DNA of 64,000 nucleotides from Neurospora tetrasperma FGSC 2508. Lineage: Eukaryota; Ascomycota; Sordariomycetes; Sordariales; Sordariaceae. The DNA is taken from NCBI RefSeq assembly GCF_000213175.1, contig NW_009799099.1:1690675-1754674 (forward strand), given 5' to 3'. The notes below the pieces were generated by a model, which was not told where the DNA came from, did not search any database, and saw only the letters and a program-made list of their open reading frames with translations. Positions 22,383-33,705 of the stretch are shown here, piece by piece (position 1 is the stretch's first letter; each line of letters starts with the position of its first letter). The position numbers and the translations under genes are program-made.

Positions 22383-24188
22383 TTATTTCTTGATACCCAC
22401 GACGACGAGATTTCGAGGGCTCTGGCCATAGTCAAATACTGTCTCCACCCAGCAGTCGCGAACGATATCGGAATGTTCCTTGAGGAACAGGTACCGGTCG
22501 GTCACGATAAGGGACTCGACAACGCACGCGCTAAAGGCCATCAGGCTCCAGACTGCGCTGAGCTCCCGCTTTCGGGGCAGGTACGCGGCCTCGTACCTGG
22601 CAATCTCCTCGTCGGTAATGTCGCTCAGCTTCTCGCGTACAATCTGGCTGTACTGGCTAAAGTCCGTGTTGGTCGTCAGCTTCGTGATCGCTCCGCGGAC
22701 GTAGGCGCTGAACGAGGTGTAGCATTGCTTCCTGAGTGAGCCGATCACGACGGGATTGGTGCTGAAGTTGAACGGGCTCTCGTTGCCATTCTCGCCCTCG
22801 TCCTCGCCCTCGCTTGGCCCGTGGTAGACCTTGGAAATGACCCCCTTGTCGAGGAATATCCTTTGCAAGACGGCGCGGTAAAAGTGGCGGGTGAAGAAGG
22901 CATCACTCTCCTTGTCGGTCCAGTTCCCAGGTGCTTGGCACGCCATCATACGCGCTGTAATGTTGAGTCGGATGCCTTGGTCATTGTAGGTAGAGAGTTT
23001 CTCACTCATGGGGAAACCCTGGGGATCTCGTCTCTCGGATTCCCTGACAACACGAGCATTCAATGGCTGAAGGGTTGGCCGACTGAAGCAAGGCTTGAAA
23101 GTCGGAGGACCCAGCTTTTCGGTGAGAAGGTTGTAGCAGCAACCCACGATTGCAACAGCGTGGATGGACGAGTTCAGAACCATGGACCGGATGCCGTAGT
23201 GAGAGAGGTTGCCACATGAGTGGATGGACACAGCCATCATGCTGAGATCATCCTCGCTGTGGGTTTCCGTGTACTCCAACTGGGAGATCACAGGGGCCAA
23301 GTCGGCATCTCCCAACTTGGCAACGACGTACTCAATGCTGCCCTTTCCTTCCTCCCGCGCATAAGTGGCCTGAAGCTCCTTTCTCGATCGGAGATCAATG
23401 GTAGCAATATCTTCGTCTGTCACACCCAGTGCCTTTGCGGCGCGCTTCAGTGCCTCTTCATCGTTGGCTTCTGACGGATCTACACTTTCCATGATGCGGT
23501 GGTAGAGCTTCTTGTTGCGGATTCTCTTCTCCCGCTCAGCTAGACCGGACAAGATATCGAGATCCTTGGCGCCTGCTGTGTTGGCCTCCTTGCTCTCCAC
23601 GGCAACGATATGCTTGTTGTACGGAGGACTCGCCAGAGCGCGGCCTAGATAATTCTGGCCACTGCCAAAGTCTACCAAGTGCGTCAGTTCCTGTCCCCTC
23701 ACCCGAGCGACGTCCTCCGAGAGCCTGTCGATGTATCCGGAAAAGTGAGTGACTTCGTGAACTTTCTTGGTGTTCATTCCCAAAGCTACCTGCCGAGGAA
23801 GCACTGGTAGTTTTGGCTTGCTGGGCTGGAAGGAGCGTCGTAAAGAAAGTTTCCTGATGTCCTTGACATATTGAATCAGCGTCTCGGGAGGCTGTCCGGG
23901 GCCAGGTTGCGCGGCAAGTGTGTCAAGATCATCTCTCATCAAGAAATCCAAAAGGACCATGGGCTCGGTCTGCACCAGGTAGTCCTGCCATTCCTTGGGA
24001 ACGGCAGAGACAAACAGGCCGGGCTCGCTGGTGAAGAAGTCAAGAATGTGGACACCACCACAGAGAAACTGGAAAAGGTGGGAATTGGTCGCAAAGTCCA
24101 GCAGGCTGTCGACGTATTGATCAGCAGATGAAAAATCATCCGAGTATGGAAGAGGCTTTTCCGGCCTCGCAGTAAAGTCGACCGTCAT
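22383..24188 (-). CDS. METTL25/RRNAD1-like methyltransferase-domain protein
   Basis: A single-exon protein of 601 residues. The SAM-binding motif I is ELTHLVDFGSGQNYLGRALA (about residues 160-180), followed by an acidic strand end in IVAVESKEAN. Later blocks include MAVSIHSCGNLSHYGIRSM and AVAIVGCCYNLLTEK, which are the diagnostic METTL25 motifs (CGNL and GCCYN). Residues 1-130 form an all-helical N-terminal part (DQYVDSLLDFATN, DFLMRDDLD). METTL25 relatives are inferred protein or RNA methyltransferases. A role linked to ribosomes has been suggested for some members, but the substrate here is not visible. The start is the first ATG of the conserved part; the frame is open further upstream without conserved sequence. 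It diverges from the mitochondrial uS13 gene across 362 bp. Confidence 0.82.
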   Translation of the reverse strand: MTVDFTARPEKPLPYSDDFSSADQYVDSLLDFATNSHLFQFLCGGVHILDFFTSEPGLFVSAVPKEWQDYLVQTEPMVLLDFLMRDDLDTLAAQPGPGQPPETLIQYVKDIRKLSLRRSFQPSKPKLPVLPRQVALGMNTKKVHEVTHFSGYIDRLSEDVARVRGQELTHLVDFGSGQNYLGRALASPPYNKHIVAVESKEANTAGAKDLDILSGLAEREKRIRNKKLYHRIMESVDPSEANDEEALKRAAKALGVTDEDIATIDLRSRKELQATYAREEGKGSIEYVVAKLGDADLAPVISQLEYTETHSEDDLSMMAVSIHSCGNLSHYGIRSMVLNSSIHAVAIVGCCYNLLTEKLGPPTFKPCFSRPTLQPLNARVVRESERRDPQGFPMSEKLSTYNDQGIRLNITARMMACQAPGNWTDKESDAFFTRHFYRAVLQRIFLDKGVISKVYHGPSEGEDEGENGNESPFNFSTNPVVIGSLRKQCYTSFSAYVRGAITKLTTNTDFSQYSQIVREKLSDITDEEIARYEAAYLPRKRELSAVWSLMAFSACVVESLIVTDRYLFLKEHSDIVRDCWVETVFDYGQSPRNLVVVGIKK

Positions 24189-24550
24189 GATGTGTATGGT
24201 GAGTGGTTGTTCATCTGCATTTTTGGCACATCGCCATGAAATTTTGGCTTTCTTTTCGCAAGACTCATACGGTAAAGTGTATGCATGAGGTGCAATCGCA
24301 TGTGTATAACCTTTATGGCGACAGCTGGCGGGGTACTCAATGCCAGCTGTCCAGCACCCCAAATGCTCCGCTGCGGATTTGCACCGGCCAATGCGGGCTC
24401 CCCCACGATCCGCCGCCTGCCCGGCAAGTCTGCACGCCCGGTTCCAAATCGCGGGTTGGTTGCGGGTTGCTGAGAGAGTCGAGACTCCTCCGCGATTCCT
24501 GAACCGAGTTATGCCCATTGCGACAAGGTGACTTATCGTCGGCTAACAAG
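24189..24550. promoter_or_regulatory. divergent promoter region, METTL25-like / uS13m
   Basis: Only 362 bp separate two start codons on opposite strands, so promoter and leaders of both genes must share this stretch. No TATA box is obvious; CCGGTTCC / GGTTCC and CCAATG words occur. Co-expression is an inference from the arrangement. Confidence 0.55.
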
Positions 24551-25060
24551 ATGGTACCTACGACGGCCTCCACGATTTCCTCGAATATTTGTCCAAGAGT
24601 TCTAACATTTCATCACTAGGTGTTCATCCTGGGAGTCAACTTCAATGAGCACAAGCTCGTCCAGGTGCGCTCTCCTCCTCATCCTCGTCCTCGTCCTCCT
24701 CTGCGCTCGAAGAATCACCCTGGTTAACCTTCCACTTGCGAACCACAGAAAGCTCTCGAGAGCTTCTACGGCCTAGGCCAGCAGGCCTCTGCCCGCATTC
24801 TCGCAAAGTATTCGATCCACCCGCGCGCTAAGATGGGCACCCTCCCGCCCAAGATCGTCACTGCCCTGACGGCCGAACTGTCGACCATGACAATCGAGAA
24901 CGACGCCAGGAGGCTGGTGCTGGACAACATCAAGCGCCTCCGTGATATGGGTACCTACCGCGGTCGTCGCCATGCCATGGGTCTGCCCGTGCGCGGTCAG
25001 CAGACGAGGAACCAGATCGCCAACGCCAGGAAGCTCAACAAGATCGAGCGCCACGGTTGA
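24551..25060 (+). CDS. SWS2: mitochondrial small-subunit ribosomal protein uS13m (SWS2-like)
   Basis: Three coding exons: 24551-24553, 24620-24664 and 24749-25060, giving 119 residues. The first coding exon is the ATG alone. It is followed by a 66-nt intron (GTACCT donor, TTCTAAC branch, CACTAG acceptor), and reading straight through meets a TAG stop. Splicing joins the Met to VFILGVNFNEHKLVQ, the normal start of fungal uS13m. The body has the S13 helices (KALESFYGLGQQASARILAKY), LTIENDARR-type and DNIKRLRDMGTYRGRRH blocks and the signature GLPVRGQQTRNQIANARKLN. The size is right for the bacterial-type protein of the mitochondrial 37S subunit; cytosolic S18 (uS13) is longer. There is no cleavable presequence. 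The divergent neighbour is the METTL25-like gene. Confidence 0.9.
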
Positions 25061-25556
25061 GCGAGTCGATGACGGCAATGGTGACGGGAACTTTGGAGAA
25101 TACCAAGACGTCTGGATATTTCTGGAGCAGTTCTGTCATGCGACATATGCTTCGATGGTTGTCGGACCATGGGATCAAATGCATAGACAAATATGAAAGA
25201 GGTGTGCCTGACGTGGCTCGGCTGGGTGTTGTCGAGCTTTTAGGACAGGCACGCAGGCAAAATCAGTGTACAATACGTCAAGCCAGAACGAAGACACGCT
25301 GGGACGCAAAAGGAATCAGGCGCGGCGTTGTAGAGCAATTTATCGGATCAAGTCAAAACACGGGCAACTTTTTGCTTTTTGACTCGAATTACGACAGAAT
25401 TTATGATACCCAATTCCCGAGTCTATATGCTAGCCAGGTCTTGTGTCTCTATATAAGCAGCTTACCATCTGCAGGCTCATCTTGGAGCTATCTACGCTGC
25501 CAAAATACTTGTGCGGAAACACGTTAATCTCCTCTACGTGCCGCCCATTCAGATGT
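25061..25556. other. convergent intergenic region between uS13m and dipeptidase genes
   Basis: The 496 bp between convergent stops hold both 3' UTRs. A TATATAAG word at 25450 is probably fortuitous. No gene is visible. Confidence 0.55.
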
Positions 25557-27077
25557 CTACTCCTCGGGCATCAAGTTAGGCAGATCATCCTCCAGAGCCG
25601 ACTCACCAGCAGCCTGCATCGTAGCCGCCACGAGCTCAACATCCCTCCATACGCGAAGTATGTTACCGCCTACGACCTTGCTCGCATCCTCATCACTAAC
25701 ACCCCGTCGAAGCAGCTCGGCTACCAAGTCCGGGTAGCGCGAGACATCTTCCAGTCCCTTCGGGACGACTGGAATCCCATCAAAGTCACTACCCAGACCG
25801 ACATGATCATATCCAATCAGCTCGCCAATATGAATGATATGGTCAGCCACATGCTCCAAAGTCGCATTGGCCGGGTAAAAATCCGGCAGCCCATCGTCCC
25901 TGTCCGGCGCCGCCACGCACGAGATAAAGTCCGGTGAGAAGTTGACCATAACTAGCGAGTTGCGCTCCTTGACCAGACGAAGGACGTCATCCGGCACGTT
26001 GCGCGGGTGGGGGCACAGCGCGTAGGCGCTCGAATGGCTGAAGATTACGGGGGCCCTGCTGCCCTTCCAGTCCTTGCCCGAGCCATCCAAAACATCCTTC
26101 ATCGTGTCGACGCTGGTGTGGGCCAGATCCACGATCATGCCGATGCGGTTCATCTCGTTGACTAGGGCTTCGCCGGCCAGGCTGACGCCACCCCAGTGGG
26201 ACGGGGCCTTGCGGAATGGGTTCTCCTGCAGGGCCGCGTCGGCGTACTTGTTGCCGCAGTTGTGGACCAAGGTCGCGTAGCGGACGCCCAGGGCGTGGTA
26301 GCGCCGCAGCGTGGCGGCCGAGTTGCCGATCTGGTGCAGGCCCTCGATGCCCATGGGCGAGATGAGCTGGTTGTGGTGCTTCCAGGCTTTGTAGGCGGCT
26401 TTGCTGGAGACTGCCGGCCCGAGGTCCTTGGGATAGGCGGCTTTGAGGCGGTCGACTAGGTCGATCTGTTGGAGGGTAGCCTGGACGGCTGTGTGATTGG
26501 CAAGGGATAATGTCAGACTCTTTTCTCTTTACGTACTATGCAGTAAGGCTGCGTAAGAGGTTGAACCCACCGGGCAGATAGTTTTCGTCAGAAAAGTCGG
26601 AGCCGTTGGTAGGGCAAGGCCAGAACAAGCTCCAGAAGGCCCCTCCGTTCATGCCAGCTCTCAGGCGCGCAAGGTCGACATGACCGGGGAGTGTGCCGTC
26701 TTCCCAGCCGGTGGTAAAGTTCTTATCATTGATGTGGTTCTTGAAAGCGGCTCGCAGCAGGATTGGCAAATCATTGTGTCCATCTAGACTCTATGTCAGT
26801 ATTTGGTGAATAGTTATTGATTTGTGGTCGTACCGATCAAGGGAGTGTGTGACAGGATACGCTTCACGCGTTTTTCAACGCTCTTCTCCCTCGGGTAGCC
26901 GGGCAGGCAACCCGACATGCCATAGCTGGCGGGTCGGACGAGAAGGTGAAGCAACAAAAGAGAGATGATTACGGCGCCCCAGAACTTGCGGCCAACTCCT
27001 CGCCGTTGGCGGCGCGTGTTGATGGGGGCGGATAAACGCTCAACATCCCCGACATCGCGGGGCTTTTCTTCCTTCAT
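25557..27077 (-). CDS. membrane dipeptidase (renal dipeptidase family, peptidase M19)
   Basis: Three exons (26834-27077, 26571-26783, 25557-26488) give 462 residues. Residues 1-35 are basic, and about 36-52 form one hydrophobic segment (AVIISLLLLHLLV). That makes a type II membrane anchor with the enzyme outside the cytosol, unlike the GPI-anchored animal enzyme. The zinc ligands of the family are visible: His84 and Asp86 in DGHNDLP, the bridging Glu in GIEGLHQIG, then His in IVDLAH and His in FSHSSAYAL. NVPDDVLRLV, GYDHVGLGSDFDG and GGNILRVW complete the M19 pattern. These enzymes hydrolyse dipeptides, including leukotriene-like and D-containing ones. Splice joins preserve frame at all boundaries. 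Confidence 0.9.
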
Positions 27078-28957
27078 CTTCTCAGGGACGACTGTTTCAC
27101 CAACGTTATGACGGAAAAAGCGATGAATGAGGGAAAAGGGAAAAAAGATGCGTGAGTAGAAACAGGGGAGCGTGTTTACGGTGTTGTCGTTGAAGGATTA
27201 GAAATCGCCTAAAGCTTAGCGGGGTTACTTCATCTTAGTTGATAGTCCGAGGCGTTGTCATGTCATCGATGATGCGCCCTGGAAATGCATACGCATCATC
27301 TTGGGTTAGATGCAAAATAAGCGTGTATACTTGGTGTAGACCTACCGCTGCGTCTCAAGTGACCACATCTAGAATCCAAGTCAAGGCACGAATAGGTAGA
27401 AAGGAGTAATGAAGACTCACTGTAACTGAGATCTACCATACCGGCTCGAGGGTGGGTATCTTGGCGTTGTATATAAAGTGCACGGCAGCATCCATGACTG
27501 ACTGACCACAGCCTTTGAGCCATTCCAGTTCCTTCATCTCCCATCAAAGCAAAAGCCAAGCCCGAAGCACAATACTACTCAACCGTTCATATTCTGTTGT
27601 ATCTCATCGGTGATCTTGACCCTGCTGGCGGCGAAGCTGCCCGATGGTGATGCTTCGTTACACTTTGTGCTCTGGACATCCAATGAGAACGGTCTTGGCA
27701 CATCCGAGGAGGGACAGTGGGGTTCACAGCCTAAGTCTCAGTCATTCAGTTCAGCACTACAGTATCCGCAGACCACTCACCTTCAAGTAGTAGTGTAAAA
27801 CTAAGTTCCATTCCAGAAAGACACAGGCACGGGAACTCTAGGTTGATAGGCTCCATCCCGTCTCAAGACCCCTCGACCCCTACTACACGAGGAGGTTGAG
27901 GTTACCTATTTTAGGGCGCACTTGTACCTCACGTGTGGATCCTTCTGACGCTGCCCCTCCTCCAATGAAACTTGGAACTGAATGAGTGAGACTTGGCTGC
28001 CCGACGACAACCAACCCACCATGACACTTCCCGGTGGACACCGTCCTTGCACCTCCACCACTTCCACTCGGCCTGCCCGTACCTACCTTACCTACCTGCA
28101 AGCGCACCACATCCTGCCGTCCACCTCTTCTAGGTAAAAGTGCATCCATCTGCGTGCTGTACTAGAAGAAGTTTGAGTGTGTGTTGCCCCTGTTTCACGA
28201 ATGCCCGTTCGTCCCTTCTGCTCACTGACTGCTATTTCTCACTGCCACACTCATCGACAACGACTTTTGCCTTGTGTCTTTCCAATTTGGCTGCCGGTGC
28301 TTCTCCTTCCCCTCCCCTGAAGCTTCCCCCCAGCGTTTCTTCAACTTCACTTCTTTTTACTTTGACACTTTAGCAGGCCACTGCATTTTGCTCTTGTTGT
28401 TCCTTCCTAGTTCCGTCGGCGATCACCGCCAACTTCATTCTCATCACCAAGGAAGGTACCTAGTCGACTATCCAGGTAGTGATTTGGTCCCATATCCGGA
28501 TAGTTGGACCCCACGACAAGGAGACCGGCATTGAGCTCCGTTGAAAGAGACCCCCGCTGCTATCACGGTGCCTGCGTCGTCTCCATCCCCAGGCCACTCG
28601 GCGGCGCTGCGCCCCCCCTTTAATCCCAGACCCGCCAGACTTACCCACCTTCCCGCCGCCTAGTTCAACTGGCTCTTCGAGAAACGACACTGACGGGATC
28701 AACCACCCCGGATCCCGACTTGGACTACCCTGACGGATCGTATACCGTATTCACTGGCCTCTCCTCAATCAGACCTAGGCGAGGATTATCAGCTGGGATC
28801 CTGCTTGCCTCAGCCTCACTCCAGCGTAGCGCGCCGACCAAAAACTCTCGCTGCCCCTGCTGCCACAACATTTCCCACAGTTAATTCATCCCAAACATCA
28901 TCGTCTCTGCTACATACCACCGACTCATCCTATCGAGCGATAGCCCTCCCTACCACA
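27078..28957. other. 1.9-kb divergent region and long leader of the F-BAR/RhoGAP gene
   Basis: This holds the promoters of the dipeptidase (-) and the F-BAR/RhoGAP gene (+). A TATATAAA box lies at 27470-27477. From about 28140 to 28950 the plus strand is markedly pyrimidine-rich, typical of fungal core promoters and long 5' leaders. Short frames here show only low-complexity Ser/Pro sequence. No separate gene is supported. Confidence 0.5.
27470..27477 (+). promoter_or_regulatory. candidate TATA box TATATAAA
   Basis: An exact strong TATA consensus on the plus strand about 1.48 kb before the next plus-strand start codon. It may mark a distal start of the F-BAR/RhoGAP transcript or a non-coding transcript; nothing in the sequence settles which. 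Confidence 0.3.
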
Positions 28958-31808
28958 ATGCCGGGCTTCGCGGACTCCTTCTGGTCCAACGACTACGCCG
29001 CAGGTAAGTAGTTTGGCTGTCGCCAGTAGATCCGCTGTCGTTGTCGGCCGTGCTGACGCACACGTGCTCAGGCCTCGGGGTCCTGTTTGGCAAGCTCCAG
29101 CAAGGCGTGGTCGAAAACCGCCAACTCCTGACCATCGCTCGCATGCGCGCCGAAGCCGAGGACGTGTATGGTCAGCGTCTATCCGAAATTGCCCCTGCTG
29201 TTGACAAGATCCCAAATGGCTTCAACCGCGACGATGGCGCAAGTGTGCGCAAGGTACGAATCACATGCCAGCAAAGCCAGACCAGGCTTCATCTTGGCCG
29301 AGACAGCGTTGACTGACTTGTCTCCCCCGCCAGGCTTATGAAGGTGTGCGGACCGAGATGGAAGACGCCTCCAAGAACCACAAGAAAATTGCGCAAAACA
29401 TCCGAGATCTAGTTGTGAACCCCTTTACGCGCTGGTGCGACGCCCACGAATCTCGGCTACAAAATTCGCAGGAAGAGCTCCAGGCAAAGATCAAGGCCCA
29501 CGACAAACAAGCCGAACTTGTCAAGAAGCTGCGCAGCAACTATTTCAATAAATGCCGCTTGGTAGAGGATCTCGAAGAAGAAAACAAGTTGGCCTTCCAA
29601 GACCCCGAATCGGCAGCGAGTCCGAAGCCCAAGCAGCCAATTCCCGAAATCAAGGTTGAGCCCGAGGAGGAGGAAGATGACGAGCCGTACGAGATTGGCG
29701 ATGAGACCTATTCGCCTGACCAGATCAAGAAGATCCTCGCCCACATGCTCAACAACATCAAGATGGGCGAGACCAAGGTCCCGATCCTGGGAACGTATCA
29801 GAACACGTCGGCTGGTACGGATATTGTCGAATACTTGCAGCGACATATGGGCACCACGAGCATCAGTTATGCTGAGAGGATCGGCCAGGATCTCATCACC
29901 CACGGCTTTCTTCGTCTGATCGGTAATGTCGGAAACACTTTCGCCAACAGTTCCAGGATGTCCTACCAATGGCGCCCTCAGGCGTTCAAGCTGGCTGGTG
30001 TTCCGGAAAAGAAGGCTCCCGTTGGCCGAACATTCTCGATGCCCCTATCCAACGGATCCGAAGGGAGCGACTCGCCAGTTGTCGGTGTCGTGAGCGAGTA
30101 CCTTGCCAACTGGAACATCCCCGGTGTTAACAATGGGCGCCCCAACGAAACTCCGTCTGAGCGCATGCGCCGTGAGGCCAGAGAAGCTGATGAGAAGTAC
30201 AAGGCTGCCGTCCAGAAGCTGGATGAGATGCGCTGTGAGCTGGAGGAGGCCATCTTTCTGCACCTCAAGTTCCTCGAGCGTTGCGAGCTTGACAGGCTCA
30301 AGGCTATCAAGACCGTGGTGTTGGACTTTTCTGGTACCATCAGCAACGTCATTCCCAGTCTGCAATCTACTGTAGACAACATGATGCTTTACCAGGAGAC
30401 GGTACAGCCATTGGGCGACCTCCGTTACCTGCTGGAGAACTATCGGACTGGCAGCTTTGTGCCCAAGGTTGTGACCTACGAAAACTACTACAACAAGGTT
30501 GATGAGCAAACATTTGGTGTAGATCTCGAGGCTCGTGCTCGGGCGGATAAGAAGCGTGTGCCGATCATTGTCACTACCCTGCTAACGTACCTGGATCACC
30601 ATTACCCGGATCTAGAGGGCGATGAGGCTCGTCGTGGAGTATGGCTTCATGAAGTCTCCCTCAAGGACACCCACAAGCTGCGCGCCAAGGTCAACAATGG
30701 AAAACCTCCCTCGTTGGAAGTCTTTGCCGAGTTTGATGTTCCCACCGTCGCCAATCTGTTGAAACTCTACCTACTCGAACTTCCTGGTATGCTCTCATTT
30801 AAACCCCCACTGGAATATTGGTATTGCTTTACTGACACGGATATTTTAGACTCTTTGGTATCCTCTCATGTCTACGAAATCATCCGGACCATTTACAACA
30901 CAACACAAGATAGCAGCGAAGACGCCCGCATCCCTGTTCTCCAACAGACTCTGTCGCAGCTACGGCTCACCAACATTGCTACCCTCGATGCTTGCATGAA
31001 CCACTTCACCCGATTGATCGAGCTCACTTCTGCGGACGAGGAGTATGTGGCCAAGCTAGCAACTACCTTGGCCCCATGCATTCTCCGCCCACGTACCGAA
31101 ACATCACTCACCATGGAAGAGAAGCACGCCTACCGCTTGATTCGCGATCTGTTCGCGCATAAGGATGCGATCTTCAGTGAATTGAAGCGCATGTCCACTC
31201 TTGGCGCGTCTGCGACCATTTCGGGAAACAACAACCGTCCACGCGCAATTTCCACCGACGAGAGCAACCGCAGGGCGAATATGGAGGAGCGGAACCGATT
31301 GATTCTGGAGAAGGCCAATGGTAGCAGAAGCAGAGCTACATCGCCGGCACCGGGACCACGCGCTCACCGTCGCGACAGGAGCGTTGGCGGACCTGAGACC
31401 CGGTTCCCCATTTCCCCCAGCGGTATTACGAGCCCTACTTCTAGCCAGCAGCATGGCAAGAGGCCAAGCCTGGGCCCGGTATTGCCCAAGAGGTCCAGTC
31501 TCGAGGTTCCGGAAGAGGCTGGTTCAGCCATAAGCCACCCAGCCGATGGAAACCCGAATGGCGCTGCCCCTGCTGAGGCCGGGACGCCCAAGTCCGAGAC
31601 GGCTGACCCCCTGGCGGATAAGCGTAGCAGCCTAGTAGAGAAGCGCAACAGCCTGGGTCGGAGTGGTGCACGCATCTCGGTTGGCCGTCGCATCCCTGTG
31701 GTTGCCTCGACGACAGCCGCCTCTCAACAGCCAAGCGGAAGTGAAAAGGAGAACTTGAGTGGCGGCCATGCGCCAGTGACGCTTGTGGACGCTCCAATGG
31801 ATGACTAG
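28958..31808 (+). CDS. F-BAR / DEP / RhoGAP protein (Rgd2/Rga8-like)
   Basis: Four exons: 28958-29003, 29072-29253, 29334-30786 and 30850-31808, giving 879 residues. The F-BAR domain begins at MPGFADSFWSNDYAAGLGVLF and is split by a DEP domain (about residues 200-290: SAGTDIVEYL, YAERIGQDLITHGFLRL). It resumes to about 420 with long charged helices. The RhoGAP domain spans about residues 465-667 (FGVDLEARAR, VPIIVTTLLTYL, FDVPTVANLLKLYLLELPDS, NIATLDACMNHF, VAKLATTLAPCILRP). The rest is Ser/Pro-rich and disordered. F-BAR-DEP-RhoGAP order is that of yeast Rgd2 and fission-yeast Rga8, membrane-curving regulators of Cdc42/Rho at growth and septation sites. At the arginine-finger position (usual GIFRVSG) the sequence reads GVWLHEV, with Leu514 where Arg is expected. 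Confidence 0.88.
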
Positions 31809-32729
31809 AGGCGAAACGTTGGAGCTAGATAGAGGTAGTCGGTTTGGTTGGGTAGCATTGGAAAAGATGGAAACTTGGTAATTATGAATCGAATGATAAC
31901 TATGACATTTTTATCCATGCCCTTCCTACACCCCCCTTTTGTTGCTTTAAATATCGAAACGTGTGGAATCAGAGCAGGCCATGAAGTGCAAAGTCCGGCT
32001 GGGAAGGTGACGCCAAGATCATCGGCTATATTATTAGTTGATGTCATCCACAACTTTCGCGTCTTCAGCCCTATACACTAGGTCATGGCTAAGCCACTGA
32101 CATCGAGCAGGTAGCTGCTAACATCCCTGGTAGTGTATATAGGGCCAGTGGGAAAAGGGTCCAAGCAAACACTGGCTGGACGAGAGATCCTCAGCCTGAG
32201 AATAATGACGAGGCGGCCTACAACCCTCCGGTATTGCCTGATGGTCTCACTTTACTTACTAACAGCAACTTCCACGTACATGTTGTTTCCCACTCTCGGT
32301 GCAGAGTAATAGAAATGCTGCTGCTGTCAAATTTGCATGTACGGCGAAGGGGGGTAAAGCCAACGCTGGTTTTCATGTTTGTCTTGAAGATTGTACTTGC
32401 GTTTTGGAGAAAGGAGGGAGATTCTGATGCCCATGATTCAATGAGAAGCCGCCATGGACGCATCCACTTGCCTCGAGCAGGAGACTTAGACTGACAAGAC
32501 CGAGAAGATATTGAACATACACACAATGACGACTAAGCACTTCCTTCCCGGCCTATCAATTACTTACTTGAAAACTGTTACAATTGAGATCTTTCCCAAG
32601 AGTGTAGGTATCAAAGGGAAGGTTAGGTGTTCAATCGTTGTAAGTGGAAAGGTCCACTCGGCGAGGAATATGATAAGACGCTGGCTTGGCTTTCGGCCAA
32701 CCGCATTCAGTTTCAGTCGTGTAGTCTAC

Positions 32730-32795
32730 AGTCGTCCGATACTGGTTGGATTGTTAGCTCGAGACCTCGGGTCAAGTTCCATAGGCGTTTTCGTA
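32730..32795. repeat. diverged dispersed repeat, copy A
   Basis: This segment shares blocks CTGGTTG, TTGTTAGCT, GAGACCTCG and GCGTTTTC, in the same order and spacing, with 39370-39431. Overall similarity by eye is roughly three-quarters over about 60 bp. The family is unknown; it may be the worn remnant of a mobile element or a shared regulatory block. Confidence 0.5.
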
Positions 32796-33179
32796 TTGTC
32801 AATACTTATGCTTTGTCCAATATCGAAACACCGTATCAGATCTTGTGAATGCGTATAGCTGTCTATGTAGTTCTGTAAAGGTTACACTCCAGTAGTAAGT
32901 AGAATGCATGGCACACTACGTACACAGTGATTAGGGACATTTAAGGCACTGTGGTTGCCTTTTGCATGGTTTTCTCTCTCCGACACAACGCAAGTGTCAG
33001 CAAGAAGCAAGCAAATAAACCAAAAGTGACACTATGCGTGACTGCAGTATGTCGGTCAACCCCATCGCGGTGTTCTGGCTGCTCTTTCATCAACTCATAT
33101 GCTTGACGATGCAAACACGTTGGACGAGGAAACTGGAAGTAGGTAAGGGTTACGCACCCGACGGGCAAGTCTGGCCGGT

Positions 33180-33186
33180 TGACTCA
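33180..33186. promoter_or_regulatory. Gcn4/CPC1-type box TGACTCA upstream of rvt
   Basis: An exact general-control element 520 bp before the rvt start codon. One site is compatible with amino-acid-starvation control, but the word is common enough by chance that this is only suggestive. Confidence 0.3.
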
Positions 33187-33705
33187 CCAGTCACCACTGT
33201 GTGTACTGCAAAGCAAACCTGCCCACCTAGTACGCCAACTCGCCGGTCCCAAAGCAGAAGGTAGCTAGACCTCTTCATTAAGTTCGCCGTTGACTGAGGT
33301 GGTATTACTCTTTCGCCGCAGTGTTGGCGCTGTTTGCAGGATGGCTGTAGCTTCCCAAGTTGCCTCGCGTCGGGAAACGCTCCTTCAACATGAGAGAAAC
33401 AACAAACTCCTCTCGTTTGTGGCAGTGACAGACGGGAAACATGCGATACCTCTTCAGTAGAGTACATAAGGGCGGCCGCCCTCCGTTTCGTCTTCCATCT
33501 TTTCTGGTCCAGACACATTCAGCCGCAACTCCTCTTTTTTGGTTACCCACTGATCGCCAGTATCGAGCTCAATCGTCACCAGTAAGTGGATAAGCAACGC
33601 GGAATAGTATCCCCACTGGCAAAAGCTTACCACTTGTCACAGTCAATTCTCTCTACATCATATCAAAGTCAGCATACACGCTTCTTCGGATCAACACCCG
33701 CAAAC

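Larger units (their letters stand above)
31809..33705. other. 1.9-kb intergenic region upstream of rvt
   Basis: The left part is the 3' flank of the F-BAR/RhoGAP gene and the right part the rvt promoter and leader. It includes one copy of a diverged dispersed repeat (32730-32795), TACACTAG / TAGTGTA words (32071-32080, 32134) and a TGACTCA box at 33180-33186. From 33586 the frame is open and in phase with rvt but has no ATG. Short frames elsewhere are not convincing. Confidence 0.5.
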
